Below are positions 51,365 to 60,883 of a DNA stretch of 64,000 nt, one piece after another. Each line of letters opens with the position of its first letter. Position 1 is the stretch's first letter. Source of the DNA: Candidatus Poribacteria bacterium. Its GTDB lineage: Bacteria; Poribacteria; WGA-4E; PCPOR2b. The stretch is taken from assembly GCA_022822785.1 (NCBI GenBank), contig JAJEAL010000117.1, forward strand, positions 1-64,000. The letters are read 5' to 3'. Both the position numbers and the translations under genes were made by a program. Below the pieces are notes generated by a model. The model was not told the origin of the DNA, ran no database searches, and saw nothing but the letters and a program-made list of their open reading frames with translations.

Positions 51365-54300
51365 TTACTTTAGTATCAGCATCCGTCGCGTCGCTGTGAA
51401 TTCTCCTGTTGTCAGCGTGTAGAAATAGAGACCGCTGGCGAGGGGCTCACCGAGTTGATTGCGTCCGTCCCAATAGGCTGCCCGGCTTCGACTCCGATAC
51501 ATGCCCGCTGCTTGATGCCCTACCGCTAAATGTCGAACTAGCTGCCCGTTTATATCATAAATCGTCAGCGTGACCTCCCCCGGTTCTGCCAGTTGATACG
51601 GAATCCACGTCTCCGGATTAAACGGATTCGGGTAGTTTGCCAATAACGCAGTTTCTTCAGGAATTAGCAAAGCTAGCAAATTTTGGAGATTTTCGATACC
51701 TTGTTTGAAGGCGAGTGACCCATCATCTTCCAACCGTGCCTGTGCTATCCACGCTTCTATCGTCGCAGCATCTATGCTTTCTGTCCCCACCGATGGCGCA
51801 GCGGACGCTGTGGTGTTGCCGAGACTTCGTGCCGTGAGGATGAGGTCGAGGATACTGACGACGCCATCGCCGTTGAGATCCACCGGTGAGCCAGCGGGTA
51901 CTCTCCTCCCCAACTGCTGTGCGATGAGAATCAGGTCCAGAATGCTGACCACACCGTCTCGATTGACATCTCCTGTGGCAAGTTGTGCCTCCACAACGAT
52001 GGTAATTTGATGTGGTCCTGCGGGAATAGCTACCCCTGTGGTGGAGCCGAATTGGAAGTTCTGCAATGCCAACTCTGTTTCACCGGCGGATTTTGCCTTG
52101 AACCTCACCTGAAGCAGTGTGCCGGTGCCATCCACACCTTGGGTGGATAAGCGCGCCGCGTTGAGTCCTACAATTTTACCCACCGCGTTATCAATGGTCC
52201 CACCCTGAAAGAAGGTGGTTCCGCCATCGTTCTTTAGGAAATCGCCTTCACTTACGCTGATAGCTTCAAGTACAGTAGAGTCGAAGGCGATATCAAACTG
52301 CCATCCTGCCAAATCGGTGATATTTTCGGCGCGGATGTCGAGGGTAAAGGTATCGCCTGTATGAATTGGTATTTGGGAAAAAGTGTAGCCTATACCAGTT
52401 GACAACGTATACTCAGTTCCGGTTTCAAATCCAAAAAAGCCGTTAGCATGGGTGTAAACTGCAACTAACAAGACATTTCTCCCCTGCTGAAGTGTGACCG
52501 GTAAAAAGTCGGTGTAATCCTCACTTCTGCCCAGATGAAAGTTTTCGTAAACCAAAGCCCCGTTCAGCCAGACCTTTACACGCCCTGAGCTGCCAACGTA
52601 CATCGTTGTGTTCTGTTCGCGTGGTGAATAAAGGGAGACAGAACCGTAGACAGTGCCGTCATGGATAATACTTTTCAGCATATCCTCAATGTTATTCTCC
52701 CCCGTAGGCGGAAGTCTGTGGAAGGTCCAAACACTATCCCCAACAGAACCTTCCACTATTGCCCCGTGGGTAGCAATATCCATCTCTGTCACTGTGCCTC
52801 CACTCATTTCTGATAGTAAATCCGTGCTGCTATCTAGGTCTGTCTGCGGCAGCACGACCCAAAGCCACGGGCCCTCTATCTTCGGTCCTCCTTCCGGGAA
52901 CGCTGGATTGCTGTGCCAAAGGAGTGTTATATTTTCGCGTAACCTGTCCAAAGGTGAAAAGTCGGGAATCTTGTTGTCGTAGACCGCTAGCCATTTCAAG
53001 TTGTTCAAACCCGCAAGGGGGGATATATCCGATATGTTATTGTGGGAGAGGTGTATCCATGTCAAACTAGCTACTCGCGCAAGGGGGGATATATCCGATA
53101 TGTTATTAAACGAAAGATTCAAACGAGTTAACCCGGTTAACTCCGCGATAGGTGATATATCTGATATTTCGTTACGACGAAAATACAGTTCCTTCAGACC
53201 TGTTAAGCGTGCTAAAGGCGTAAGGTCCGATATCTCTGCGCCACAAATATCTACCCTTTCCATTTTTGTTAATCCCGCAAGGGGCGATAAATCGGAAATA
53301 GGGTTACCCCACGTGAGAATGTCTTTCAGATTGATTAGTCCTGCAAGCGGCGATAAGTCAGATACGTTGTTACGGTTAAAACCTAAAGACTCTAGGTTCA
53401 CTAACCCTGCAAGCGGTGACAGATCCGATACATTACAATCAGTAAAATGTAAATACTTCAGATGAGTCATTCCTGCAAGTGGTAACAGGGACAGATCTGA
53501 TACAGTGTCAAAGGAAAAGTCTAAAATCTCCAAATTGATTAGCCCTACTAGCGGTGAGAGATCAGAAATACCGGTAAAATTATGATCAAGCCTAAGTTCA
53601 CGCAAGTTTATTAACCCTGTCAGCGGTGAGAGATCAGAGATTTGATTATCCCTAAGATTCAACCGCATCAGATTGGTTGCGAACTGAATGCCCGTCAAAT
53701 CTTGGATGCCTCTGTCCCGTGCTTCAACTCTTGTCAACTGCTTCATCTCCTGCACAGTAATCGGGGTATTGGGGCTTTTGCCAAGTGCCTCTGCTATTGC
53801 AGTGTGCAGGTTGGGATCGGGGATCTGAACAATAGTCCCCGGTAACACTTCCGGCTGTGACGGACTGTCTACCTGGTCGTCAGGGAAGTCCAAAGCGTAA
53901 ATAATCGCTGGAAAATTAGACCTCCAGGCGTCCCGTTTCATGCTGCCACTGGGACTGTCCAATACCAATAATCCTGCATTCTGTAATCCTACATTCTCCC
54001 GTATCTTCTCTTGGAAGGTTTCCATCTCTAACCCAACGACTGCGGCAGCATAAGCAGCGCCCACAGGACCTTGGTACACCTCATGGAAACGGGAGATTGG
54101 CTCTATATCATCAACCGCACCGCCCGTCGCTTCCAACGCCTCTTTGTACGTATCCATATCCTCCTGTAAGAGTGCGTCCATCTTTGACTGCTCGACGTAG
54201 AGACGGAGTGCCTGCGCCTTGTCGTACGTTGGATTGGTATTTGCCTCAATCACCGAACGCACCTCGTCTTCAAAGGTCTTCATGCCTTCGGTGTGGCAAC

Positions 54301-55558
54301 CGAAACAGGAGAGTCCGTTCCGCACCCTCGGATCACTCGCTGCGGGATTAGAAACAATCCCTATCGGTGCTGCGTCTAGCCGAGAACCGGACGCATTGGT
54401 AATGTAGTAACCTTGTAACCCGTTAGGCAGATTGAAGATAACCTCGCCGCCGTCATGCGTAAAATCAAGAGGGTAGTTGAAAATGTTCTGTGTGCCGACA
54501 CTGCCAGCAAAGTCGTAGCTCTTCCAGTACGCACCATAGCGGGAGGCGTGTCGTTCTATCACCCGGTTGTGGTTGGAGACGCCTGAATTATTCGTGCCTG
54601 CTCTCCAGACACGCACCCCCGGTGCATTTTGTAGGTTGCGGACCACATCAACCTCCAGTCGGGTCTCCAACTCCCTGTCGGTCAGTGGTAGAGACAGTAG
54701 GTCGTGGTATAACGGGGGTAGAGAGGCATTTGCAAGAAACCAATCGACATGCACCGATGGTATATCAGTTGTCATCTCCGTCTGTAACCGCGTCAGTTGT
54801 GCCTTCAGTGCGGTCTGTGCGGGTGCGTCAAACGAGATGTGATAGGGATATTCTGCTTCTATTGTCGTCCAGCCGTCATTGACATCCCACTCGTAGCGTC
54901 GCAGGTCGATGTAGAGGATTGTTTCTTCTGGGTCAATGGGTTGTGGGTTGGTGACTGTCGCACCCCATGAGAGGCTATTGATCAGTTTGTAGAGTCCTTT
55001 ACGATATTCTTGGAGTATACTCGGTGTTTCGCCTGCGTTATGGAGGTGTGTCATTGTGAAGTATCGGGCAAAGGCACGGTCAAAAGATGGGAGGGACATC
55101 AGGTGTGTTTCGATGGTATTAAGTACCTCACCGGGAGAGATGAAATCGCCATCGGTTGTGGAGGTTGTCGTCCAATCGGGTGCACCGGCTAATATCCAAT
55201 TCCGGATTGTGTTAATTGACTGAGGGGGCAGTTGGGGTTGCCCCAGTGGCATCTGTGCACCATTTTCTGTGCTTCCAAGTAGACGTTTATACAATTCTGA
55301 GGCATCGGGGTTGCCCGGGACGACGGTTCCGTTTTCAATGAGTGCGTTGTGTTCTATTAAGAGTGTCTCTTTATAGGCACCGTCGGGGCCGTGACAGATG
55401 AAGCAGCTTTGTTGAAAGATGGCGTAGGTGTCTAGGGCAATCTGTTGTTGGGCGGATATGTTTTGAGAACCAACGATGAGGATTAATAGACAGATGAGTG
55501 CGATGAGATGCTGCTTACGAATACCAATCAGATTCGGGACGAAATAACGCTTAAACAT
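51365..55558 (-). CDS. Exported haem/LRR/cohesin/dockerin protein (1397 aa)
   Basis: Start at 55558 (AGGAG upstream); the earlier 47 codons in frame read through repeats. Residues 1-36 signal peptide (NISA-Q). First c-type haem motif CFICH (52-56) and a second CFGCH (418-422). About 620-870: leucine-rich repeats of the NISDLSPLAGL kind, some ten units. About 950-1050 a beta-domain, about 1063-1190 a cohesin-like fold (GWQFDIAFDSTVLEAISV), about 1193-1243 a type I dockerin (GDVNRDGVVSILDLILIAQQ twice), and at the end (about 1306-1397) YPNPFNPETWIPYQLAEPG to MLILK, a FlgD/T9SS-like domain. Having both cohesin and dockerin in one chain with haem is extraordinary. Likely surface assembly or electron-linked adhesion. 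Confidence 0.85.
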   Translation of the reverse strand: MFKRYFVPNLIGIRKQHLIALICLLILIVGSQNISAQQQIALDTYAIFQQSCFICHGPDGAYKETLLIEHNALIENGTVVPGNPDASELYKRLLGSTENGAQMPLGQPQLPPQSINTIRNWILAGAPDWTTTSTTDGDFISPGEVLNTIETHLMSLPSFDRAFARYFTMTHLHNAGETPSILQEYRKGLYKLINSLSWGATVTNPQPIDPEETILYIDLRRYEWDVNDGWTTIEAEYPYHISFDAPAQTALKAQLTRLQTEMTTDIPSVHVDWFLANASLPPLYHDLLSLPLTDRELETRLEVDVVRNLQNAPGVRVWRAGTNNSGVSNHNRVIERHASRYGAYWKSYDFAGSVGTQNIFNYPLDFTHDGGEVIFNLPNGLQGYYITNASGSRLDAAPIGIVSNPAASDPRVRNGLSCFGCHTEGMKTFEDEVRSVIEANTNPTYDKAQALRLYVEQSKMDALLQEDMDTYKEALEATGGAVDDIEPISRFHEVYQGPVGAAYAAAVVGLEMETFQEKIRENVGLQNAGLLVLDSPSGSMKRDAWRSNFPAIIYALDFPDDQVDSPSQPEVLPGTIVQIPDPNLHTAIAEALGKSPNTPITVQEMKQLTRVEARDRGIQDLTGIQFATNLMRLNLRDNQISDLSPLTGLINLRELRLDHNFTGISDLSPLVGLINLEILDFSFDTVSDLSLLPLAGMTHLKYLHFTDCNVSDLSPLAGLVNLESLGFNRNNVSDLSPLAGLINLKDILTWGNPISDLSPLAGLTKMERVDICGAEISDLTPLARLTGLKELYFRRNEISDISPIAELTGLTRLNLSFNNISDISPLARVASLTWIHLSHNNISDISPLAGLNNLKWLAVYDNKIPDFSPLDRLRENITLLWHSNPAFPEGGPKIEGPWLWVVLPQTDLDSSTDLLSEMSGGTVTEMDIATHGAIVEGSVGDSVWTFHRLPPTGENNIEDMLKSIIHDGTVYGSVSLYSPREQNTTMYVGSSGRVKVWLNGALVYENFHLGRSEDYTDFLPVTLQQGRNVLLVAVYTHANGFFGFETGTEYTLSTGIGYTFSQIPIHTGDTFTLDIRAENITDLAGWQFDIAFDSTVLEAISVSEGDFLKNDGGTTFFQGGTIDNAVGKIVGLNAARLSTQGVDGTGTLLQVRFKAKSAGETELALQNFQFGSTTGVAIPAGPHQITIVVEAQLATGDVNRDGVVSILDLILIAQQLGRRVPAGSPVDLNGDGVVSILDLILTARSLGNTTASAAPSVGTESIDAATIEAWIAQARLEDDGSLAFKQGIENLQNLLALLIPEETALLANYPNPFNPETWIPYQLAEPGEVTLTIYDINGQLVRHLAVGHQAAGMYRSRSRAAYWDGRNQLGEPLASGLYFYTLTTGEFTATRRMLILK

Positions 55559-55633
55559 AGGAGAGTATCTCCTGAAATGCGAGTTTGCGGAGGTTACGGC
55601 ACGCGGAGTGTGCCTACTACTTTGTAACAACGG

Positions 55634-55666
55634 TTTAGTGTTGAGATGTGAATCTCGACCTACGGG
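55634..55666. repeat. Dispersed palindromic repeat (second copy)
   Basis: The counterpart of 50331-50363, located in the upstream region of the haem/cohesin protein. Confidence 0.6.
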
Positions 55667-55690
55667 CTGCCCCATTTCAGCATAGGTGGT

Positions 55691-55714
55691 GCGGGGCAAG
55701 ATGCCCGCCTACGG
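55691..55714. repeat. Short palindromic repeat
   Basis: GCGGGGCAAGATGCCCGCC followed by TACGG, nearly the same as the palindrome inside MITE-like copy 1 (48018-48042). It indicates a small repeat family present also outside the elements. Confidence 0.5.
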
Positions 55715-55811
55715 TTGGATGCGTAAGTCCTAGCTTTGTAGTCTGATGATTTATCATCGCTATACATCATTCCCAACGCCCGATGAAGCCCCGATTATCG
55801 TTCGTCTGAAC

Positions 55812-55827
55812 GCGCAATAAATTGCGC
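55812..55827. repeat. Perfect 16-base palindrome
   Basis: GCGCAAT, AA, ATTGCGC between two minus-strand genes, followed by CTACTAC. It may form a hairpin at the end of the glutamine-synthetase-like gene's transcript. There is no T run behind it. Confidence 0.4.
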
Positions 55828-55857
55828 TACTACAAACTGAAGTGCACTCACTCCTAT

Positions 55858-57192
55858 CTAGTAAAGCCCAAGGTAATTATCGGTTTCCCACTGACTGATG
55901 CTTTGGTGATAGCTTCGCCACTCCTCACGCTTAACTTCAATGTAATAAGGCGCATATTCAGGTCCAAGTGCGCTCTGAATAACCGCGTCCTCTTCTAGGC
56001 AATCGAGTGCTTGACTGAGTGTTCTCGGTAGCACATCAATACCGCGTCGTTGCAGCTCGTCCAGTGGTACTTCGTAGAGGTTATCGTCGTTGCGCGTACC
56101 GGGAGCAATTTGGTTTTCGATACCATCGAGTCCGGCGGCGAGCGTTGCTGCCATAGCCAAATACGGGTTGGCGGCACCGTCCCCTGAACGGTTTTCAATC
56201 CGTCCGGCATCGGGGATACGGATCATCTGGGTCCGGTTGCTCCCGCCATACGTGATATAAACGGGTGCCCACGTCGCACCGGAGCGGGGTGCCCCGGAGA
56301 TTAGGCGTTTGTAGCTGTTGACAAGGGGATTGGTGACGGCAACGAGTGCTTTTGCATGGTGCAGAATGCCGCCCATGAACCAGTAGGCGAGTTGTGAGAG
56401 ACCGTTTTCATCGGATTCATCGAGGAAGTGATTGGTCTGATTTTCCGTATCCCACAGGCTCATGTGAAAATGTGCGCCGTTGCCGGTTAAGTTTGCAAAC
56501 GGCTTGGGCATAAAGGTCGCCGTCAGTCCCTGCTCTTCGGCGACGGTCTTGACCATCCACTTGAAGAACGTGTGTCGATCTGCGGTGGTCAGTGCATCGG
56601 AATAGAGCCAATTGAGTTCAAACTGACAGTTAGCGTCCTCATGGTCGTTGGCGTATGGATCCCATCCTAACTCCTGTAGATACTTGATTAAGGTGGTCAT
56701 TGTATCGAGGTTACGGTGGAGTGCCCGCAGATCGTAACAAGGCTTACCGAGCGTATCGAGTGGATCCCACGGCGCGTAGCTGCCGTCCTCACCCCGTTTT
56801 AGCAGCATAAACTCTGCTTCGACGCCGACGTTGAAGAGATAGCCTTTTTGTTTGGCTTTTTCCAGTTCTCGCTGCAAAATGGTGCGTGGACAGTAGGGCC
56901 ATGCGTCGTCGCCCACGTGCACATTTCCCGCCAACCACGCCACGTTTTCGCGCCACGGCACGATTGTGAGCGAATTAAAGTCGGGAAGGCTTGCCATATC
57001 CGGGTCATGTGGTCCCTGGCCCATCTCACCTGCTGCAAACCCTGCGAAACCAGCGCCCTCTTCTGCCATATCATCGATATGTGTCGTTGGCACTACCTTT
57101 GCTTTTGGCGCTCCAGCCATTTCTACAAAGGAACAGAGGAAAAACTCGATTCCCTTCTCTGCGACTAACGCTTTAACCTCATCTAACGTCAT
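55858..57192 (-). CDS. Glutamine synthetase-like ligase (GlnT/GmaS type)
   Basis: 444 aa; the ATG at 57192 sits 8 bases after AAAGGAG (an ATG at 57198 is too close). Glutamine-synthetase features: GVEAEFMLL (metal), NGAHFHMSLWD, KRLISGAPRSGATWAP, ENRSGDGAANPYLAMAATLA. Glutamine-synthetase-like proteins next to glutamate-synthase subdomain genes are usually gamma-glutamylmethylamide synthetase (gmaS) or GlnT. It would form an amide from glutamate and an amine with ATP. Genes for the other steps lie upstream on the same strand. Confidence 0.85.
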   Translation of the reverse strand: MTLDEVKALVAEKGIEFFLCSFVEMAGAPKAKVVPTTHIDDMAEEGAGFAGFAAGEMGQGPHDPDMASLPDFNSLTIVPWRENVAWLAGNVHVGDDAWPYCPRTILQRELEKAKQKGYLFNVGVEAEFMLLKRGEDGSYAPWDPLDTLGKPCYDLRALHRNLDTMTTLIKYLQELGWDPYANDHEDANCQFELNWLYSDALTTADRHTFFKWMVKTVAEEQGLTATFMPKPFANLTGNGAHFHMSLWDTENQTNHFLDESDENGLSQLAYWFMGGILHHAKALVAVTNPLVNSYKRLISGAPRSGATWAPVYITYGGSNRTQMIRIPDAGRIENRSGDGAANPYLAMAATLAAGLDGIENQIAPGTRNDDNLYEVPLDELQRRGIDVLPRTLSQALDCLEEDAVIQSALGPEYAPYYIEVKREEWRSYHQSISQWETDNYLGLY

Positions 57193-57230
57193 TATCATGG
57201 CTCCTTTCTCATTACCCTTCGATTTATTTC

Positions 57231-57296
57231 AACGCAAGGACGCAAAGTTTTTTATTATTTTATCTTCGCATCTTTGCGCCGTTGTGCCTTTGCGTT
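57231..57296. repeat. Inverted-repeat block of the AACGCAAAG type
   Basis: Left arm AACGCAAGGACGCAAAG (57231-57247), AT-rich centre, right arm with CTTTGCGCC and CCTTTGCGTT (to 57296). The same right-arm core is seen in GCACCTTTGCGTTAAAA near 51313-51330. Such repeats are common in intergenic DNA of several phyla. Confidence 0.55.
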
Positions 57297-57419
57297 AAAA
57301 ATTATGGTAGATTTTAGAATTACTTAGACACTGCCAATCGGCGCAGTTGGAAACAGCGCCTACCCAACACGGGGACCGAAAGTGTTTATTTATTTTTAGA
57401 ATTCACTATAAAATAAATA

Positions 57420-58763
57420 TTATTCCCGTTCTTTCCACCCCGGTCCGTCGCCAAACACACGGTTCGTCCCGACGAGCGGGATGTCGCAAATCATTGATGC
57501 TTCCAAATTCAGTGCCCTGAGGTCTTCGGGATCGAGGTCGTGTACATCTGCCTTGCCGCAAGCGCGGGCGAGGATCTGGATCTCCGAAGTCATCGCTTGC
57601 AGCAGGTTGGCGACGCGCTCTGCCGCCTCGTCGATGTCAAGGCGTTTCATCAGGTCGGGATCTTGGGTTGTAATCCCGACAGGACAGCGTCCTGTGTGGC
57701 AGTGGTGGCAATGGTACGGCTCGGTGCCGAGTTCGTGGTAGTCCTCGACATAGATAGGTTTGTTACAGTTTAGTGCCATCAGCCCTGCTGTGCCGATATA
57801 GACCGCATCCGCACCGAGCGCCATCGCCTTTGCTGCATCCACACCGTGTCGGATGCCGCCTGCGATGATGAGCTGCACTTCGCCGTACAGTCCGAGGTCT
57901 TCGAGTGCCGCGCGTGCCTCACATACGGCGGCGAGCGTCGGAACCCCTGTGTGTTCCTGACAGATTTCGGCGGATGCGCCGGTGCCGCCTTCCATCCCGT
58001 CCACGACGATGACATCAGCACCTGCCTTTGCCGCCAATTTCACATCATCGAATACTCGCGTCGCGCCCATTTTCACGAAGATTGGCACCTGCCAATCGGT
58101 TGCCTCCCGTAATTCTTCAATTTTGATAATCATGTCGTCGGGACCGAGGAAGTCGGGATGCCGTGCCGGGCTGCGCTGATCAACGCCAAGGGGCAGATCC
58201 CGTTGTTCCGCGACCGTATCCAACACCTTTGATCCGAGCAGCAATCCTCCCGTTCCCGGCTTTGCGCCCTGTCCAATCGTCAACTCAATGCCGTCCGCCA
58301 TCTGTAGATGGTGCACATCAATGCCGTAGCGGGAGGGTAGCACCTCATAAATCAGCGCCCGGCTGTGCTCACGCTCCGCCATCAGCATCCCGCCGTCGCC
58401 CGTGGTATTGGACGAACCGACGATATTCGCGCCCTTTGCGAGCGCGACCTTCGCGTTGTAGGAGAGCGCGCCCCAACTCATGCCGGTGATCATGATGGGA
58501 ATATCAAGTTCAATCGGCTTTTCGGCGAAACGGGTGCCGAGAACGGTTTTGGGTGAACAACGTTCTCGATAGCCTTCGAGCGGAATGCGGGTCAGGGTGC
58601 AGGGGATGAAGGTGAGGTCGTCAAACGTCGCCCATCGCCGTTCACGCAACGTCCCAAATCCGCGGATACGATATCGCCCTAACTCCGCTTTGACTTGGAT
58701 ATCTTCAATGATGTCAGGGGTGAATGTTCCACTGGTTCGGAGGTTATCTGATTTGTCTGGCAT
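57420..58763 (-). CDS. FMN-binding glutamate synthase-like subunit (MgsC/GlxD type)
   Basis: 447 aa. The gltB FMN domain alone: PIMITGMSWGALSYNAKVAL, GSSNTTGDGGM, GQGAKPGTGGLLLGSK, VDGMEGGTGAS, IIAGGIRHGVDAAKAMALGA, and three Cys for an iron-sulfur cluster (CHHCHTGRCPVG, CxxCx4C). It would pass electrons to the imino transfer product. The ribosome site is weak. In the N-methylglutamate pathway this is subunit MgsC; in rhizobia GlxD. Confidence 0.9.
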   Translation of the reverse strand: MPDKSDNLRTSGTFTPDIIEDIQVKAELGRYRIRGFGTLRERRWATFDDLTFIPCTLTRIPLEGYRERCSPKTVLGTRFAEKPIELDIPIMITGMSWGALSYNAKVALAKGANIVGSSNTTGDGGMLMAEREHSRALIYEVLPSRYGIDVHHLQMADGIELTIGQGAKPGTGGLLLGSKVLDTVAEQRDLPLGVDQRSPARHPDFLGPDDMIIKIEELREATDWQVPIFVKMGATRVFDDVKLAAKAGADVIVVDGMEGGTGASAEICQEHTGVPTLAAVCEARAALEDLGLYGEVQLIIAGGIRHGVDAAKAMALGADAVYIGTAGLMALNCNKPIYVEDYHELGTEPYHCHHCHTGRCPVGITTQDPDLMKRLDIDEAAERVANLLQAMTSEIQILARACGKADVHDLDPEDLRALNLEASMICDIPLVGTNRVFGDGPGWKERE

Positions 58764-58864
58764 TATAAAAAAGTTTCTCTCTCATGACTGTGGACGAATG
58801 AAGGCTGCCAAGTGTCCAGTTGTTGCCCACGCTTGCTGAAAATTCGCCAACGATGTCTGAGCGG

Positions 58865-59200
58865 TTAAGCCAGCCATTCGGCATTGGCATCGATCCTTTC
58901 TACTGTGTCTGTATCTGCTAGCAGTTCGCCCGTATCTGCGTCCACCAAAATTTCACCGACACGCCCAATGGTGCCTTTGGCAGGTGATGTAAGTACGACA
59001 GGTACTGACCAGCACAAGCGTTCACCGACATTCAAATCAGGGGTGTCACCGCAAAGTTGATTACTGATTTCACTGATGACAAATTGGGTAACCTTCTGCT
59101 GTGCTACAAAAGCTGTGATGTTTACTTGTGTTGTTATTTCAATTTTGAGGTCCACCGTTGCCCCTTCGGGGACTTGGACACCTTGAACATTCGTGGACAT
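58865..59200 (-). CDS. 111-aa protein within the glutamate-synthase-like operon
   Basis: AGGAGG 6 bases before the ATG. No signal peptide or membrane segment. The front is strand-rich (ATVDLKIEITTQVNITAF), the end has CWSVPVVLTSPAKGTIGRVG, then EILVDADTGELLADTDTVER, resembling short PepSY-like or 'G-x-VGEI-x-VDA-x-TGE' domains. It lies between the GXGXG gene (24 bases) and the FMN gene (102 bases) and is not part of the standard mgs/glx sets I know. Probably an extra subunit or regulator. Confidence 0.75.
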   Translation of the reverse strand: MSTNVQGVQVPEGATVDLKIEITTQVNITAFVAQQKVTQFVISEISNQLCGDTPDLNVGERLCWSVPVVLTSPAKGTIGRVGEILVDADTGELLADTDTVERIDANAEWLA

Positions 59201-59224
59201 TATATTACCTCCTTCTACAACGAA

Positions 59225-59935
59225 TTACAACGCTTCCCGCCACACCGCTCGCTCGTCCTTATCGAAGTTCCACAGCTTGCGCCCAGAGACAACTTTCTTA
59301 AAATTGCGGATAGCGGTCTGTGAATTGCCATCTGTGGAAGGAAGATGCTGAGAGAGCGTGGATTCGAGGAAGGTGAGGTCTTCTTCGGTCGGTTCTTCAA
59401 TTATGGCATCGTTGCCGAGTTCAGCGATATTACCACCGACAAAACAAACCGCTTCATACATCGAATCGGCGAACGCTTCACCGGTATCTCCGCAGACGAT
59501 GATTGTCCCCCGCTGCGCCATGAAACCCGCCATATAACCGCAGTTGCCGCCGACGATAATCAGGCCACCTTTCATCGAAACGCCCAACCGCGCAGCCGCA
59601 TCGCTGCGAATAACAACTGTCCCACCTCGGATTGAAGCTGCTGCGCCGTTGCCCGCATTCCCTTTGACAATAACAGTACCACCCATCATGGACTCCGCCA
59701 ATCCCCAACCCGCGCTCCCTTTGATCCCGACGGTGGGACCGTCAACCATCCCTGCACAGTAGTAGCCAACACTCCCGTTGAAGGTCAACTTCACCGGCTG
59801 TAGGATCGCCACGCCGAGATTGTGCCGTGCGCCAGGATTTCTCAGCCGGATGTCAGTCTTACCGTCCGCGATGAGGCGTTTGATTTCCGTGTTGATGTCG
59901 CGGGTGGTTTTACCGTCACAGATTATGTCTGCCAT
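59225..59935 (-). CDS. GXGXG-domain glutamate synthase subunit (MgsB/GlxC type)
   Basis: 236 aa; AAAGGAT upstream. The right-handed beta-helix domain of glutamate synthase, with repeated G-x-x-G-x-x-x-x-GG (GSAGWGLAESMMGGTVIVKG, NAGNGAAASIRGGTVVIRS, MKGGLIIVGGNCGYMAGFMA, RGTIIVCGDTGEAFADSMYE). It structures the complex between amidotransferase and FMN domains. It overlaps the preceding gene by 13 bases, so translation is likely coupled. Confidence 0.92.
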   Translation of the reverse strand: MADIICDGKTTRDINTEIKRLIADGKTDIRLRNPGARHNLGVAILQPVKLTFNGSVGYYCAGMVDGPTVGIKGSAGWGLAESMMGGTVIVKGNAGNGAAASIRGGTVVIRSDAAARLGVSMKGGLIIVGGNCGYMAGFMAQRGTIIVCGDTGEAFADSMYEAVCFVGGNIAELGNDAIIEEPTEEDLTFLESTLSQHLPSTDGNSQTAIRNFKKVVSGRKLWNFDKDERAVWREAL

Positions 59936-60831
59936 ACACTCACATCCTTTGCTTGTGCTTCGCGCACCTCAGAGCCGTCCCCGAAGGCAGCCCGGATCGC
60001 GATCTCTTCAGTTGCGACAGCGACAAAATCATCTGTTTCGGTAAAGAGTAGCGGTTTGAAGGCGAAGGGATCTTTGGCAAATCCAATATAATCCGTTGTT
60101 GCTGCGAGATAACTGAAGGAACCGTCTAAATCGGTAAGCGACGCATCTAACGCTTCTTTGAACCCCAGTCCTTGGGACAATTGATCTGCGAGGTAAACAC
60201 CGATGACTTCGGAGTCGTTTTCCGTGTAGAATCTGACACCGCGTTGTTCGTAGATGCAGCGTAATTTGTGGTAGTTTGTGATGTGTCCGTTGTGGACAAT
60301 GGCGAGGTCAGGATAGTTGTGCGCCCAGAAAGGTTGCGAGTGACTCAGATCGACACGGCTCTCTGTCGAAAGGCGGGTATGTCCCAAGCCGTGTGTGCCT
60401 CGGAATGTCGAGACGCTGTGGGTTTCATCGAGGTTCTGGGGTGTGCCGACCTGCTTGACAATTTCGAGTTCGCGTCCCATGCTAACAACTTCGATGTCTT
60501 CATCTAAGGACTCAATGAATTGTGTTAATGGTATTGCCTCTCCTCGCAGATCGATGACGAGCCGTAAATACTCAGCAGTTGTTTTCACTTCGTGCACGGA
60601 GCCGAATGCCTTGACCCCCTCTGCGATCGAAGTGCCCCTCTCAGCTGCGCCATCAAGTTCCCCCAATTTTATCTGCAGCGTGAACGCGCCATTTTCTGGA
60701 GGATGATAGAGTGCCACACCTGCCGAATCCGGTCCCCGCACTCCCAGTGCCGTGAGCATTGTGAGAACGGTCTTGCCCACAGGCGCGTTGCTATTTTGTG
60801 TTTTGTTTAAAAAACCAACGATACCACACAC
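59923..60831 (-). CDS. Class II glutamine amidotransferase-like subunit (MgsA/GlxB type)
   Basis: 302 aa, starting with GTG (AAGGAG upstream). MCGIVGF carries the nucleophile Cys2; ALGVRGPDSAGVALY, GHTRLSTESRVDLSHSQPF, AIVHNGHITNYHKLR and TENDSEVI complete the class II fold as in GltB or PurF. It provides or moves the ammonia/methylamine group. The first gene of the operon (302-447 aa subunits, gene order A-B-small-C-gmaS). Confidence 0.92.
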   Translation of the reverse strand: MCGIVGFLNKTQNSNAPVGKTVLTMLTALGVRGPDSAGVALYHPPENGAFTLQIKLGELDGAAERGTSIAEGVKAFGSVHEVKTTAEYLRLVIDLRGEAIPLTQFIESLDEDIEVVSMGRELEIVKQVGTPQNLDETHSVSTFRGTHGLGHTRLSTESRVDLSHSQPFWAHNYPDLAIVHNGHITNYHKLRCIYEQRGVRFYTENDSEVIGVYLADQLSQGLGFKEALDASLTDLDGSFSYLAATTDYIGFAKDPFAFKPLLFTETDDFVAVATEEIAIRAAFGDGSEVREAQAKDVSVWQT

Positions 60832-60883
60832 CCTTAATTTCTCCTTAGTTGTGGTTCAGGCTATCACGTTCAAATGTGAACGG

